Positions 25,085 to 34,800 of a stretch of DNA of 55,159 nucleotides are shown piece after piece. The translations under genes were made by a program, and so were the position numbers. The stretch is from a bacterium (GTDB taxonomy: Bacteria; Armatimonadota; Abditibacteriia; Abditibacteriales; Abditibacteriaceae), in the NCBI GenBank assembly GCA_004172935.1, contig SDZD01000044.1:1-55159 (forward strand). Direction: 5' to 3'. The number at the start of each line of letters is the position of its first letter. Within the stretch, counting starts at the first letter, position 1. The notes beneath the pieces were generated by a model. That model saw only the letters and a list, made by a program, of their open reading frames with translations. It made no database searches and was not told the DNA's origin.

Positions 25085-25540
25085 ATGAAACCCTCCCATT
25101 GTTTGCCAGGCGCCCTTGTTGGTGGCGTGGTGCTTCCATTTTTAATGGCAGTCTGCCTCTCCGTTTTTCTCCAATTCTTTCCCCTTCCCTGGACCACTGT
25201 TTCCTTCGTCCGAGTCTGGGAACAGGCATTAAGTGCGTATGGGATTTTGGGGGCAACTCTTGGTTTTTGTAGCGTAATGCTGTCGCCGCCAAAGCGCTCA
25301 TTAGTGCCGCGCATATGGGGGACTTTGTGCGGTTTTGCCATTGCTGGCGATGGTTTGCGGGAATGTTGGAGTGCCTATCGACAATCCATTTTTCATATGC
25401 CCGACAAGCACCTGCTTTATATGAACATGGCTTTTCGAGCGCCGCTGATTTCATGGGGGTTGGCCCTGCTTTTCTTCGCCTTGCTGGCACGCTCCACACC
25501 TTTGAGGGACTATAAACAAAGCACGGGCGAGACGGAATAG
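25085..25540 (+). CDS. Small integral membrane protein of unknown function
   Basis: This 151-residue protein has three to four hydrophobic segments (PGALVGGVVLPFLMAVCLSVF, YGILGATLGFCSVML, IWGTLCGFAIAG, APLISWGLALLFFALL). I see no recognised domain or catalytic motif. It starts 26 nt after the GH99-like gene and is followed closely by the FAD oxidoreductase, so it may be co-transcribed with both. Confidence 0.6.
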   Translation: MKPSHCLPGALVGGVVLPFLMAVCLSVFLQFFPLPWTTVSFVRVWEQALSAYGILGATLGFCSVMLSPPKRSLVPRIWGTLCGFAIAGDGLRECWSAYRQSIFHMPDKHLLYMNMAFRAPLISWGLALLFFALLARSTPLRDYKQSTGETE

Positions 25541-25605
25541 AGTGATGTGCAGTGGACACCCCATTGATACAGCGAAACAAAGCCACGGTAAAATCACAGG
25601 CATTC

Positions 25606-27195
25606 ATGCAAAAATTTCCGCAAATCTTCTTCGGCCTAATGTGTCTGATTGGGCCACTTTCATCCGCGCCCAGAGTTTGCGCAGCTGAAACTATCACAAC
25701 GGAGGTTTGTGTGTATGGTGCCACATCTGGCGGAGTCATCGCTGCCGTTCAGGCTAAGCGGATGCAAAAGACCGTCGCCCTGGCCTCGTTCAACACTCAT
25801 GTCGGCGGCATGACTTCTGGCGGCTTAGGTTGGGTCGATTTCGGGAAAAGCGAGGCTATAGGTGGCCTTACTGCGGAATATTTCAAACGTATTGGGCAGC
25901 ACTATGGCAAAACAGGCCCCGGCTACGCGGTGGAGCCGCACGTTGCCGAAGAGGAATTTAACACCCTGTTGGCGACCAATAATGTGCCAATCCGATTCAA
26001 TCAACGCCTGGCATCTGTGACCAGCACTGACGGGCGCATCAGCCAGATTGTCATGGAGGATGGCACTATCTACCGCGCCAAGATGTTCATTGACGCCTCT
26101 TACGAGGGCGATTTGATGGCAAAGGCTGGGGTTAGCTTCGCGTTAGGACGCGAAAGTGTGGCTCAATACGACGAATCGTTCGCCGGGGTGCGGAGCGAGC
26201 CTTGGAAAGTGCCAGTAAGCCCCTATATCGTGCCGGGCAAACCTGAAAGCGGATTACTGCCTCTCATTGGAGAGGATGCGGGAATTGCCAATGGCGAAGC
26301 CGATAAGAGCCTCATGTCTTGCAATTATCGGCTGTGCCTCACCCAGGACCCGGCGAATAAGATTCCCATCACGGCTCCTGCGGGTTATCAGGAATCGACC
26401 TACGAATTGCTGGGGCGACTCATTGATGCCAAAGTCGCCGAGGGCGCCGCGCTACAACTGACGACTTTCATCAAAATTTCACGGCTTCCGAACGGCAAAA
26501 CGGACATAAATAACCAGTTCAGCGTCTCGACCGACTTTATCGGCGAAAGCCACAGCTATCCCACTGCAAGCTACGCCGAGCGGGACGCCATCGAGCAGTC
26601 ACACCGCAATTACATCCAGGGATTGCTTTATTACCTTGGCACCAGTCCCCATGTCCCCGCTCCCATCCGTGCGCAAATGCAGACATGGGGCTTCTGTGCT
26701 GATGAGTTCAAAGATACCGGCGGTTGGCCTCACCAACTGTATGTGCGTGAAGCCCGCCGCCTGATAGGCGACTATGTGATGCTTCAGCAAAATGTTCAGG
26801 GCAAGCGCCTAGCTCCTGAAAGCGTTGGACTCGCCAGTTACCGGGTAGACAGCCATAGCCTGAACCGTTTCGTGCGCGATGGTGTTCTGATGACGGATGG
26901 CGACCTGCACGACGCCTACCCGAAACCCTACCCTATCTCGTATCGCAGTATCGTGCCCAAGAAGGGAGAGTGCCAAAACCTGTTCGTGCCATTCGCCCTG
27001 TCCGCGAGCCACGTGGCCTTCACCAGCATCCGCATGGAGCCGGTCTTTATGATTCTGAGCCAGTCGGCAGCTACAGCGGCAGCTCAGGCTATTGATGGCA
27101 ACCTCGCTGTGCAGGATGTCGCCTACGATAAGTTGCATGACCGCTTGTTGGCAGATGGACAGATTATGGAGTGGCAGGAGAACACCAAAAAATAA
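25606..27195 (+). CDS. Exported FAD-dependent oxidoreductase (FAD_oxidored family)
   Basis: This 529-residue protein has a signal peptide (MQKFPQIFFGLMCLIGPLSS, cleaved near RVCAAE). The dinucleotide-binding fold reads EVCVYGATSGGVIAAVQAKRM, and the family signature VGGMTSGGLGWVDFGKSEAIGG follows. Other landmarks are MFIDASYEGDLMAKAGVSF and a C-terminal SASHVAFTSIRMEPVFMILSQSAATAAA, as in FAD_oxidored proteins of Planctomycetota, Verrucomicrobiota and Armatimonadota. These are often associated with polysaccharide breakdown, but their substrates are mostly unknown. The ATG at 25606 is chosen over an in-frame GTG at 25552 because it directly precedes the signal peptide. Confidence 0.88.
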   Translation: MQKFPQIFFGLMCLIGPLSSAPRVCAAETITTEVCVYGATSGGVIAAVQAKRMQKTVALASFNTHVGGMTSGGLGWVDFGKSEAIGGLTAEYFKRIGQHYGKTGPGYAVEPHVAEEEFNTLLATNNVPIRFNQRLASVTSTDGRISQIVMEDGTIYRAKMFIDASYEGDLMAKAGVSFALGRESVAQYDESFAGVRSEPWKVPVSPYIVPGKPESGLLPLIGEDAGIANGEADKSLMSCNYRLCLTQDPANKIPITAPAGYQESTYELLGRLIDAKVAEGAALQLTTFIKISRLPNGKTDINNQFSVSTDFIGESHSYPTASYAERDAIEQSHRNYIQGLLYYLGTSPHVPAPIRAQMQTWGFCADEFKDTGGWPHQLYVREARRLIGDYVMLQQNVQGKRLAPESVGLASYRVDSHSLNRFVRDGVLMTDGDLHDAYPKPYPISYRSIVPKKGECQNLFVPFALSASHVAFTSIRMEPVFMILSQSAATAAAQAIDGNLAVQDVAYDKLHDRLLADGQIMEWQENTKK

Positions 27196-27247
27196 CGAGA
27201 CTTCTCCGTTGGAGAGAGGCCATTATCTGCGCGCCATGCCCCGAAAG

Positions 27248-27700
27248 CTATTTTTCGTTTTTGTGGGTGTAGTAGGTGATGGCCGCAATCACAGCGGCGA
27301 TAGAGATACCATAAGGTTGCAGGTCGGTTTGACCGTTCCACGATACCACTTGCCCCAGAAACAGCACGCCCAACACGGTAACGACGACGCCCAATAGCTT
27401 CGATTTCAGGTCATCGAGCGAGTGAATCATCATCCATTCTGGCACTGGAATCGAATTGTCGATGAACAATTCATACAACCCTATCGCGATGATATAGAAC
27501 ACCGTCGCCAGCAAAAACACATCTATCGACTCAATGGCACCAAGCGTAATTTTCTTGCTGTCCAACTCGCGTCCGACCACCTGGGCCACCAGATGCAGTA
27601 CATCGAATAGCCCGTAAACAAGTAGCAGAGTGGCACAGATGAACGAGCCAATAACTCCCAGCAGAACGACATAGCGCGACTGCGCGAGAAAAGAGAACAT
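27248..27700 (-). CDS. YqhA-like (UPF0114) integral membrane protein
   Basis: This 150-residue protein has four hydrophobic segments. SRYVVLLGVIGSFICATLLLVYG, SIDVFLLATVFYIIAIGLYELFI and LDDLKSKLLGVVVTVLGVLFLGQVV parallel the UPF0114/YqhA family in order and spacing (the LVMVMFSGYENFVS and LKNKVAASIVAISSIHLL regions of the E. coli protein). The family's role is unknown. The start ATG at 27700 has no obvious Shine-Dalgarno sequence; the frame is open upstream with the plausible continuation AKSVAD, so the true start may be slightly earlier. Confidence 0.7.
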   Translation of the reverse strand: MFSFLAQSRYVVLLGVIGSFICATLLLVYGLFDVLHLVAQVVGRELDSKKITLGAIESIDVFLLATVFYIIAIGLYELFIDNSIPVPEWMMIHSLDDLKSKLLGVVVTVLGVLFLGQVVSWNGQTDLQPYGISIAAVIAAITYYTHKNEK

Positions 27701-27815
27701 ATCGGCGACCGACTTTGCAATAAGAATGCGCGTATAGGCGCCTATTTGTTCAAAGCTCTTCGCCGAATCGGCGCGTGCATTGTCGCCCTTCGTCTCTCAA
27801 ACTGCACGCGCATCA

Positions 27816-29042
27816 ATGAAGACTTTGTCCCCCAGCAAAAAGCGGTTAGCTCTCCTTTCCCTGATTCCGGCACTTCTCGTCGGCGGCTTGATAATCAGTT
27901 GGGTATTTAAACCAGCGCCCTTCCAGATTCCGCCGCGCCCCCCTCTGCCCTCGCCCAACGGCTTTGATGCCTATGTCAAGGCAACACAAGCGATTGTGCC
28001 CGCCAATCCTCCCGTAGACCCCATCAACGATGCCAAGCGTCCGACGCCCCAACAAGCCGCCACACAATATTCGCCTCAACGGCGCCGCGCCTGGATTGCT
28101 GCTAACGCGACGACATGGAAGTTGATGGATGAAGCAAAAACCCTGCCCTGCTACTCGCCCGACATTCGCGGATTGCTGCCCACTCCCCTCTATTGGGGGC
28201 AATTCCGCGAGTTAGCGCGCTGCCAGTCGATTCGGGTCAAAGAAGCCAAAACCTCTGGCAAATGGGGCGAGGCCGCGAATTTAGGACTCGATACCATCGA
28301 AATGGGCCTCAACACCGAGCGCGGTTCGGTACTCATCGGCTCGTTGGTTTCCATCGCAATCGAAGCTATCGGCCAACGTTCAATCGAGGATGTACCGTCT
28401 CACCTCAGCGCGACCGAAGCCAAAACAACGGCACGGCGTCTGGAAACAATGCTCGACAAAGCCCAGCCCTTCTCGGAGGTGCTAACCGAGGAGAAATGGA
28501 GCATGGCAGCCTCAATCGGCCGTACTGGCGGGGGAAGTGGAGCAGGGATAATGGGCAAAATTGGCTCGCTATATTTTTCGCGCGCTATGGCCGAAACCGT
28601 CGCAATGATGGATAGCCTCATCGCCGAGGCCAATAAACCAGCGGGCGCCCAAACCCAAGTCGCGGCCCCCACGGGCCTAACGTCCACCCTCGCAAGCATG
28701 AACTTTCCGGTCATGAAGCGTTCGTTCTTCAACGATGAGCGACGCAAATCCGCCGAACGTCTGCTGCTCTTACAATTGGCACTGCGGGCCTACCGCGCCG
28801 AACGCGGCGCCTACCCGACCCAACTCTCCCAACTCGCACCAACCTATCTGAAAAGCGTACCAGTCGACCCATTCGGAAAGGGAGAACCGCTGCACTATGC
28901 CGTCAAAGGAGATTCTTATACGCTGTGGAGCATTGGGCCAGATGGCATCGACGATAAGGGCATTTCGATCAAACCCAAACCTCCCCAGAAGCGTCCCATC
29001 GCCTCCATCAACTCGAAGGGCGATATAGTCGTTCATCCTTAA
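27816..29042 (+). CDS. Membrane-anchored protein with GspG-like C-terminal module (copy 1)
   Basis: This 408-residue protein has one N-terminal transmembrane segment (LALLSLIPALLVGGLIISWV) and the motif PLPSPNGFDAYVKATQAI. A long helical middle follows, and the final 100 residues read LALRAYRAERGAYPTQLSQL, LKSVPVDPFGKGEPLHY and SYTLWSIGPDGIDDKG. That ending matches the C-terminal domain of type II secretion pseudopilin GspG, but the usual pilin N-terminus (FTLIE) is absent. An in-frame TTG at 27780 is rejected because the ATG at 27816 gives exactly the length of its tandem paralogue. The role is unknown; similar proteins occur in Planctomycetota. Confidence 0.8.
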   Translation: MKTLSPSKKRLALLSLIPALLVGGLIISWVFKPAPFQIPPRPPLPSPNGFDAYVKATQAIVPANPPVDPINDAKRPTPQQAATQYSPQRRRAWIAANATTWKLMDEAKTLPCYSPDIRGLLPTPLYWGQFRELARCQSIRVKEAKTSGKWGEAANLGLDTIEMGLNTERGSVLIGSLVSIAIEAIGQRSIEDVPSHLSATEAKTTARRLETMLDKAQPFSEVLTEEKWSMAASIGRTGGGSGAGIMGKIGSLYFSRAMAETVAMMDSLIAEANKPAGAQTQVAAPTGLTSTLASMNFPVMKRSFFNDERRKSAERLLLLQLALRAYRAERGAYPTQLSQLAPTYLKSVPVDPFGKGEPLHYAVKGDSYTLWSIGPDGIDDKGISIKPKPPQKRPIASINSKGDIVVHP

Positions 29043-29136
29043 AATCGGCTCGCGTCACAGTGTCAAACCTAACACCCCACTGTCAATATGCACACGTGCA
29101 GCATTACCATTCATCCACCACACTAAGCGCGCAAAA

Positions 29137-30363
29137 ATGAAGACATCCCTCATCAAAACCATGCTGCTGCGTTTTGTTTTTTTCCTGCCATTTTCCATGC
29201 TTGGAGTAGTGGCATATAGTCGAATCACAGCACCTCCCGCACCTCAAATTCCGCCGAGCGCCCCCTTGCCCTCGCCCAATGGATTCGATGCCTACATCGC
29301 GGCGGCTCAGGCTATTTTGCCTGCCAATCCTCCTGTCGATTCCATTAATGACGTTCAGCGCCTGACACCACAACAAGCAGCGGTACAGTATTCGCCGCAG
29401 CGGCGACAACTTTGGATAGCTGCGAATGCAACGGCATGGCAGAAGATGGCTCAGGCCAAGACTCTCCCATGCCGTGCCCCCAATATGCGCGGTTCAACCA
29501 CCACTTTTGCGGGTTGGGCACAACTGCGCGCCCTGTCGTTCGGCCAGTACATTCGGACAAAAGACGCCAAAAGCTCAGGACAATGGGGAAAAGCCGCCGA
29601 ATTGGGCCTCGATAATCTGGAAATGGGGATTAATATCGAACGTGGCTCAGATCTCGTTGGTTCATTGGTCGGCATGTCGTTTCAAGCTGTTGCCCACTAC
29701 TCGCTCGAAGATATTCCCTCTCATCTCAATGCCACTCAGGCCAAGTCTGCCACGGGGAGCCTGGAAACCCTATTGAACAATGCCCAGCCATTCTCACAGG
29801 GTTTAACCGAGCAAAAGTGGAACATGTTAGTTTCTTCCAACGACTATGCGAACTCGCCGAGCCAATCAGGATTTGAATTGGTTGGCAGATTATTCCTCCC
29901 TCATGCAATGAGTAATATGGCCCAAATGATGGACGATTTCATCGCCAACGCCGACAAACCTGTAGGGACTCAAACACCAGTTACGGTTTCTGATAATTTG
30001 ATAGCGTCGTTCTCAAATATCTATTTTGACTCGACAAATAAGTCGCTCTTCAGCGATGCACGCCGCAAATCGAACCTACGTTCACTCCTCACCCGTTTGG
30101 CTCTACGGGCCTACCGCGCCGAACGCGGCTCCTACCCGCCCCAACTCTCCCAGCTCACGCCAACCTATCTGAAAGCAATTCCTATTGACCCATTCGGCAA
30201 AGGCGAGCCACTGCGTTACGTAGTTCAGGGCGATTCGTACACGTTATGGAGCATCGGGCCGGACGGCGTCGACGACAAGGGCGTTTCGATTCAACCGCAA
30301 AGCCCACGGAAACGGGTAGTCGCCTCAGCAGATTCGAGGGGAGATATAGTCACACACCCTTAA
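29137..30363 (+). CDS. Membrane-anchored protein with GspG-like C-terminal module (copy 2)
   Basis: This 408-residue protein is the tandem paralogue of the gene 94 nt upstream and is collinear with it throughout. It has a transmembrane segment (LRFVFFLPFSMLGVVAYS), PLPSPNGFDAYIAAAQAI, a divergent middle, and an almost identical end (LALRAYRAERGSYPPQLSQL, IPIDPFGKGEPLRY, SYTLWSIGPDGVDDKGVSI). The strong conservation of the GspG-like end compared with the middle suggests the end is the functional core. Even the bases after the stops match (TTAAAATCG.CTCGCG). No pilin cleavage motif is present. Confidence 0.8.
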   Translation: MKTSLIKTMLLRFVFFLPFSMLGVVAYSRITAPPAPQIPPSAPLPSPNGFDAYIAAAQAILPANPPVDSINDVQRLTPQQAAVQYSPQRRQLWIAANATAWQKMAQAKTLPCRAPNMRGSTTTFAGWAQLRALSFGQYIRTKDAKSSGQWGKAAELGLDNLEMGINIERGSDLVGSLVGMSFQAVAHYSLEDIPSHLNATQAKSATGSLETLLNNAQPFSQGLTEQKWNMLVSSNDYANSPSQSGFELVGRLFLPHAMSNMAQMMDDFIANADKPVGTQTPVTVSDNLIASFSNIYFDSTNKSLFSDARRKSNLRSLLTRLALRAYRAERGSYPPQLSQLTPTYLKAIPIDPFGKGEPLRYVVQGDSYTLWSIGPDGVDDKGVSIQPQSPRKRVVASADSRGDIVTHP

Positions 30364-30433
30364 AATCGACTCGCGAGACATTATTGGCTCAAAGTCCTCG
30401 TTTGCGCCCGAAAATTGCGACTAAAGCCTGTTG

Positions 30434-30907
30434 ATGACCTCATTTGCTCGTTCTTATATCTGGCAGGCTGTTGCCTCCAATGCGCGCGTCATTCAGTTTT
30501 TGCTGCGCGAGTTGCCCGCCGATTCGCCGCAGTGGGACGCCCGCCCCGACGCTGAGCGCTTCTCGCTGCGCGAAATCATCGCGCACCTCAACGACTACGA
30601 TACCGTGTCGCGCGAACGCTTCGAGCATATCATCCGCGAAGATGAGCCGGAATTTGGCGATTGGGACCCCATCGAAGCCGCCAAGCACTACGACGTGCGC
30701 GACCCGTTGCATCAGGTCGAAAACCTGATAGTGCTGCGCAGCGAACTCGCCTCGTGGCTCGAAGGACTGAGCGACAGCGAATGGCAGCGCACAGGCACCC
30801 GCCCGCGTGCGGGCAAGTTCTCGGTCGAAGAGGGCGCCGCACTCGTTGTCGCCCACGATGCCTACCATATCGCCCAGATCATCGAATGGCTCGACGCGAC
30901 CAAGTAA
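30434..30907 (+). CDS. DinB-superfamily four-helix protein
   Basis: The ATG at 30434 gives 157 residues. The DinB/YfiT fold shows as four amphipathic helices, with candidate metal ligands in LREIIAHLNDYD (His) and VVAHDAYHIAQIIEW (two His). Members are small metal-dependent enzymes, often thiol transferases, but most lack a known reaction. The stop is 9 nt before the start of the following metallo-hydrolase, so the two are very probably co-translated. Confidence 0.88.
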   Translation: MTSFARSYIWQAVASNARVIQFLLRELPADSPQWDARPDAERFSLREIIAHLNDYDTVSRERFEHIIREDEPEFGDWDPIEAAKHYDVRDPLHQVENLIVLRSELASWLEGLSDSEWQRTGTRPRAGKFSVEEGAALVVAHDAYHIAQIIEWLDATK

Positions 30908-30916
30908 GGGAGTCCT

Positions 30917-31813
30917 ATGCCACTTCAAGCCATTGCGCCCCATGTGTGGCGCATCAACATTTTCAACTTCGTCAACGCCTATTTCATCCAGAACGCCGAG
31001 GGCGACTTCGTTCTGGTCGATAGCGGTGTGCGCCCAGCGGCAAACCAGCTCAAGGCTGCTGCCGCCGAATTGGGGCGCCCTCCCGTCGCCATCGTGCTGA
31101 CACACGGACACATCGACCACGTCGGTAGCGCGGGTGACCTCGCGCGCGGCTGGAATATTCCGGTGTACGCGGGCCGACTCGAAAAGCCGTTTTTGACGGG
31201 TGAAGACTACTACCCACCCGGCGACCCCACGGTGGGCGGCGCCTTAGCCCAAATGGCGCGCCTCATGCCAGCACAGAAATTCGATATTTCGGATGTGCTG
31301 GAAATCTACCCCGAAGACGGCAAACTCGACATTCTCAAGGGCTGGCGTATCATCGAAACACCCGGCCATTCGCCCGGACACGCTTCGCTGTGGCACGAAG
31401 ACGACCGCGTTCTTCTCGCGGGCGACGCGCTTTGTACCGCCGACATGGATTCGGTTGTGGGCATGACAACACTCAAACCCACCCAGTTCGCGCGCGGTGG
31501 TACGCCCTTTGTGCCTGATTGGAAAGAGATGAAGCACTCGGTTGGCAAGCTCGCCGATTTGGAGCCAGCAACTGTGGGGGCAGGCCACGGCCACCCGATG
31601 ACGGGCGGCGATGTGCCCCAACAACTGCGCGACTTCTTCCACAACTTCAAAGCGCCCGAACACGGTCGCTATGTGGGCGAACCTGCCAAAACCGACGAGA
31701 CGGGAGTGACCTTCCTGCCGTCCGCACCGCCCGACTCGCTGCCGCGCAACATGGCCATCGGCGCCCTTGCCGGAGCAGCTGCCTTCGCGATTTTAGGGCG
31801 CACTCGCAAATAA
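30917..31813 (+). CDS. Metallo-beta-lactamase-fold hydrolase with C-terminal hydrophobic tail
   Basis: This 298-residue protein has the zinc motif THGHIDHVGS (HxHxDH), ETPGHSPGHASLW (third His region), LLAGDALCTAD (bridging Asp) and GAGHGHPMTGG. It is similar to glyoxalase-II-like and general MBL hydrolases; the substrate is unknown. The last 30 residues (NMAIGALAGAAAFAILGRTRK) form a short hydrophobic segment with a basic end that could anchor it to the membrane. It follows the DinB-like gene closely and ends before a strong terminator. Confidence 0.9.
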   Translation: MPLQAIAPHVWRINIFNFVNAYFIQNAEGDFVLVDSGVRPAANQLKAAAAELGRPPVAIVLTHGHIDHVGSAGDLARGWNIPVYAGRLEKPFLTGEDYYPPGDPTVGGALAQMARLMPAQKFDISDVLEIYPEDGKLDILKGWRIIETPGHSPGHASLWHEDDRVLLAGDALCTADMDSVVGMTTLKPTQFARGGTPFVPDWKEMKHSVGKLADLEPATVGAGHGHPMTGGDVPQQLRDFFHNFKAPEHGRYVGEPAKTDETGVTFLPSAPPDSLPRNMAIGALAGAAAFAILGRTRK

Positions 31814-31839
31814 GTGCCGCGTTCCCCCGGCAAACAGAA

Positions 31840-31877
31840 CCCCCTCGCAGAGACATCTCTGCGAGGGGGTTTGATTT
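31840..31877. terminator. Intrinsic terminator between convergent genes
   Basis: A 14-bp perfect stem (CCCCCTCGCAGAGA with TCTCTGCGAGGGGG) is followed by TTTGATTTT. It ends the DinB-MBL transcript and faces the GGDEF/EAL gene that ends at 31896. Confidence 0.85.
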
Positions 31878-31895
31878 TGGTTCGTATGCGTGCAT

Positions 31896-34800
31896 TTAAG
31901 CAGCGTGCAAAGTCTCAAGCCAGCGCGCCTCTTCGATGCCCTTCATCAATTCGGCGGCGGGAACTGGGCGCCCGAACAGATAGCCCTGCGCTAAATCGCA
32001 ACCCAGTGCGCGCAGATGCTCGACTTCGGCCCATTCTTCGGTGCCTTCGGCGACGATTTGCAAGCCGAGCGCATGGCCGAGGTGAATCATCGAGGAAACG
32101 ATGGCTCCCTGTTCGGGCGTTTCGTGCAAGCGCGACACGAACTGGCGATCAATCTTCAAATAATCGAACGGGAAGCGGCGCAGATAAGCCAACGACGAAT
32201 AGCCCGTGCCGAAGTCGTCGATGCTCAGTTTCACGCCCAGAGAGCGCAGTTCGTGCAGAATCTCCAACGCCGAATCGGCCTCACCCATCAGAACCGTTTC
32301 GGTGATTTCAAGAATCAGGCAAGAGGGTTCAAGTCCGGTTTCTCGCAGAATGTTCGTGACTCCACAGACGAGCGAACAATTGCCGACTCCGGCCTCATTC
32401 ACCGAGTCGGAAGGGGGACGCAGTTGCATAGCCGACACGTTGACACTCAACGATAGCGGAACAATGTTCTGCTCGTTCCACTGCGCGACCTGAGTACACG
32501 CCGCGCGCAAAACCCACAGCCCCATCGGCACGATTAGCCCGGTTTCTTCGGCGATGGGAATGAACTCGGAGGGCGGCACCAAACCGCGCGTCGGGTGCTG
32601 CCAGCGCATCAGTGCCTCGACACCGCGCGTCTGCCCGCTGTCGAGATCGACTTTGGGCTGATAGAACACCATGAACTCGTTTTGTTCGAGCGCACGACGC
32701 AACTCATCTTCCATTTGCAAGCGGCCAAGAGCCACACCGGAGAAAGAATTTTCCCAAATTTGGATGCGTCCTTTGCCGCGCCGTTTGGCCTCGTACATCG
32801 CCCCATCGGCGCGGCGTATAAGTTCGTCGGCACTGGTTCCAGCCTCATAAAACGCCACACCCAACGAGGGCGGCGTCACGAGGGAGTGGCCTTCGATGTG
32901 AATCGGTTCGCGCAGCGATTCCAGGATGCGTCCGGCGATTTCGACCGCATGGTGCGGGTTATCGAGCGATTCGAGCAATATCACAAATTCGTCGCCTCCC
33001 TGGCGCGCGGCGGTATCACCTGAGCGCATAATGCGGCGCAGACGCTCGGCAGTGGTTTGAAGCAGGATGTCGCCCGTTTCATGACCGAGCGAATCGTTGA
33101 CGAATTTGAAGTTGTCGAGGTCGAGGAACAGCACCGCGAGTTGACCAGAAGCAATAGAGCGCTGAGCCAATGCGTGTTCGAGGCGATTACGCAGTAATTG
33201 GCGGTTCGCCAACCCCGTCAGCGAGTCATGGAACACCTGATACGAAAGCCGCTCTTGTAAAGCGCGATGTTCGGTGATGTCCGTCATTGAGGCGACGACA
33301 CCCGCAAATTCATTATTCGCGTCCATAAGTCGCGAAGCACTCACCGAAAGCGCGACCCGGTGGCCCGATGTCGTTTCCAACGAGAACTCTTGATTCAACA
33401 GCGGTACGGTGGCCTTTTTGACGCGCTCGAACAGCGTGTCGTGAAGGGGCAACGGTTTGCCGTCCAGCGATTGTACCTTCCAACGCGCTTCATCCAAACG
33501 CGCCCCATCGAACGACAAAGCATCAACGCCAAATACGCGCAGGGCGGCGTCGGGGTTAGCGAAATGCAGCCTTCCTTCGCGGTCAAAAATCCAGATGGGG
33601 TCAGTCACCGTCTGCAACACACGGGCGAGCTGCTCTTCCGAATTGGCGAGACGCCTTTCGGACATTTTACGTTCGGTAATATCCAGGCAAGCCCCCAGAA
33701 TACGGTCGCGCTCTCCATTTTCGCCGCGCAGCAAGGTGCCGCGATGCAGCCAATACAATTCGTTGCCCTCGGCGTCGCGAAGCGCAATCTCGATTTCGAA
33801 CTCCTTGCCGTCAACCGCATTCTCCCACGCCACGCGAAGTGGCGAGCGATAGTTTTCGCTGACACAGGCGATCCATTCGCCCAGCGTTTCAGGCACATCG
33901 CCCGAACTGGCATAACGCGGCGTGTAGTCGCCCTCCCATTTCAGCGGGGCATCCAACAGATCATCGCCAGGAAGCAGGCTGGCCACGAAAAAGGCATCGC
34001 CCGCCGTTAACGCGACATGGGCCAATTGGCGGTGCAGCCGTTCGCTTTCACGCAAACGGGCTTTGTTTTCCATTCGAGAGCGGTGAGAGCTTTCGAGGGC
34101 ACTGAGAGTAGCGTTGATGTTTTGCCCCAACAGCGAAAGCTCGTCGCTGCCATCTTCGCGGACACGACAGCTTAAGTTGCTGCTTTCGCGCACACCATCG
34201 ACATCTTTGGAAAGCGCCGCCAACCGCTGAAGCACAAGAAACTCGATGAGCCACAGCGAAAGCGCAGTGAAAGCAATTCCCGCTAATACCAGCACAACGG
34301 CGAAGGTAATTACGGTTTGTGCGCCACGCTCGTAAATATCGCGTGGATGGCGCACTTCGAGAATAAAGTGCGCCCTTCCAATCTCATCTTTCAAAAGTGT
34401 CGAGGCAACGACGTTCTGCTCGCTGACGGGCCTCTGCATGCCCTCGAATTCCACCTTTACGTCCGTTGAGAACTTAGGGAGCGAGCCACGAATCGCGTGC
34501 AGAGTGACATGGCTATCTGTCGCCTGTGTCAAACGCTCCATGCGCTCCGAGTTAAGCGCACGCACGAAAACAAGCGTTCCGCGCACGTTGTTACTCAAAT
34601 CTGATGGGATGATGGATGCAGCTACCACAACGTATGGCCCATCCGCCAATGCCACTATCGCACTGTGAAAATAACGTTTGGTCGAAGAGCTTAAGAACGC
34701 GGATTCTGGTGTGAAGTGTGTATGGAGTTCTTGAACTTGCCGCTGCAAATCAGCGGGCTTCTGACTTCCCAGCGGTATGACCTCGCCACTGCGCGTGATC

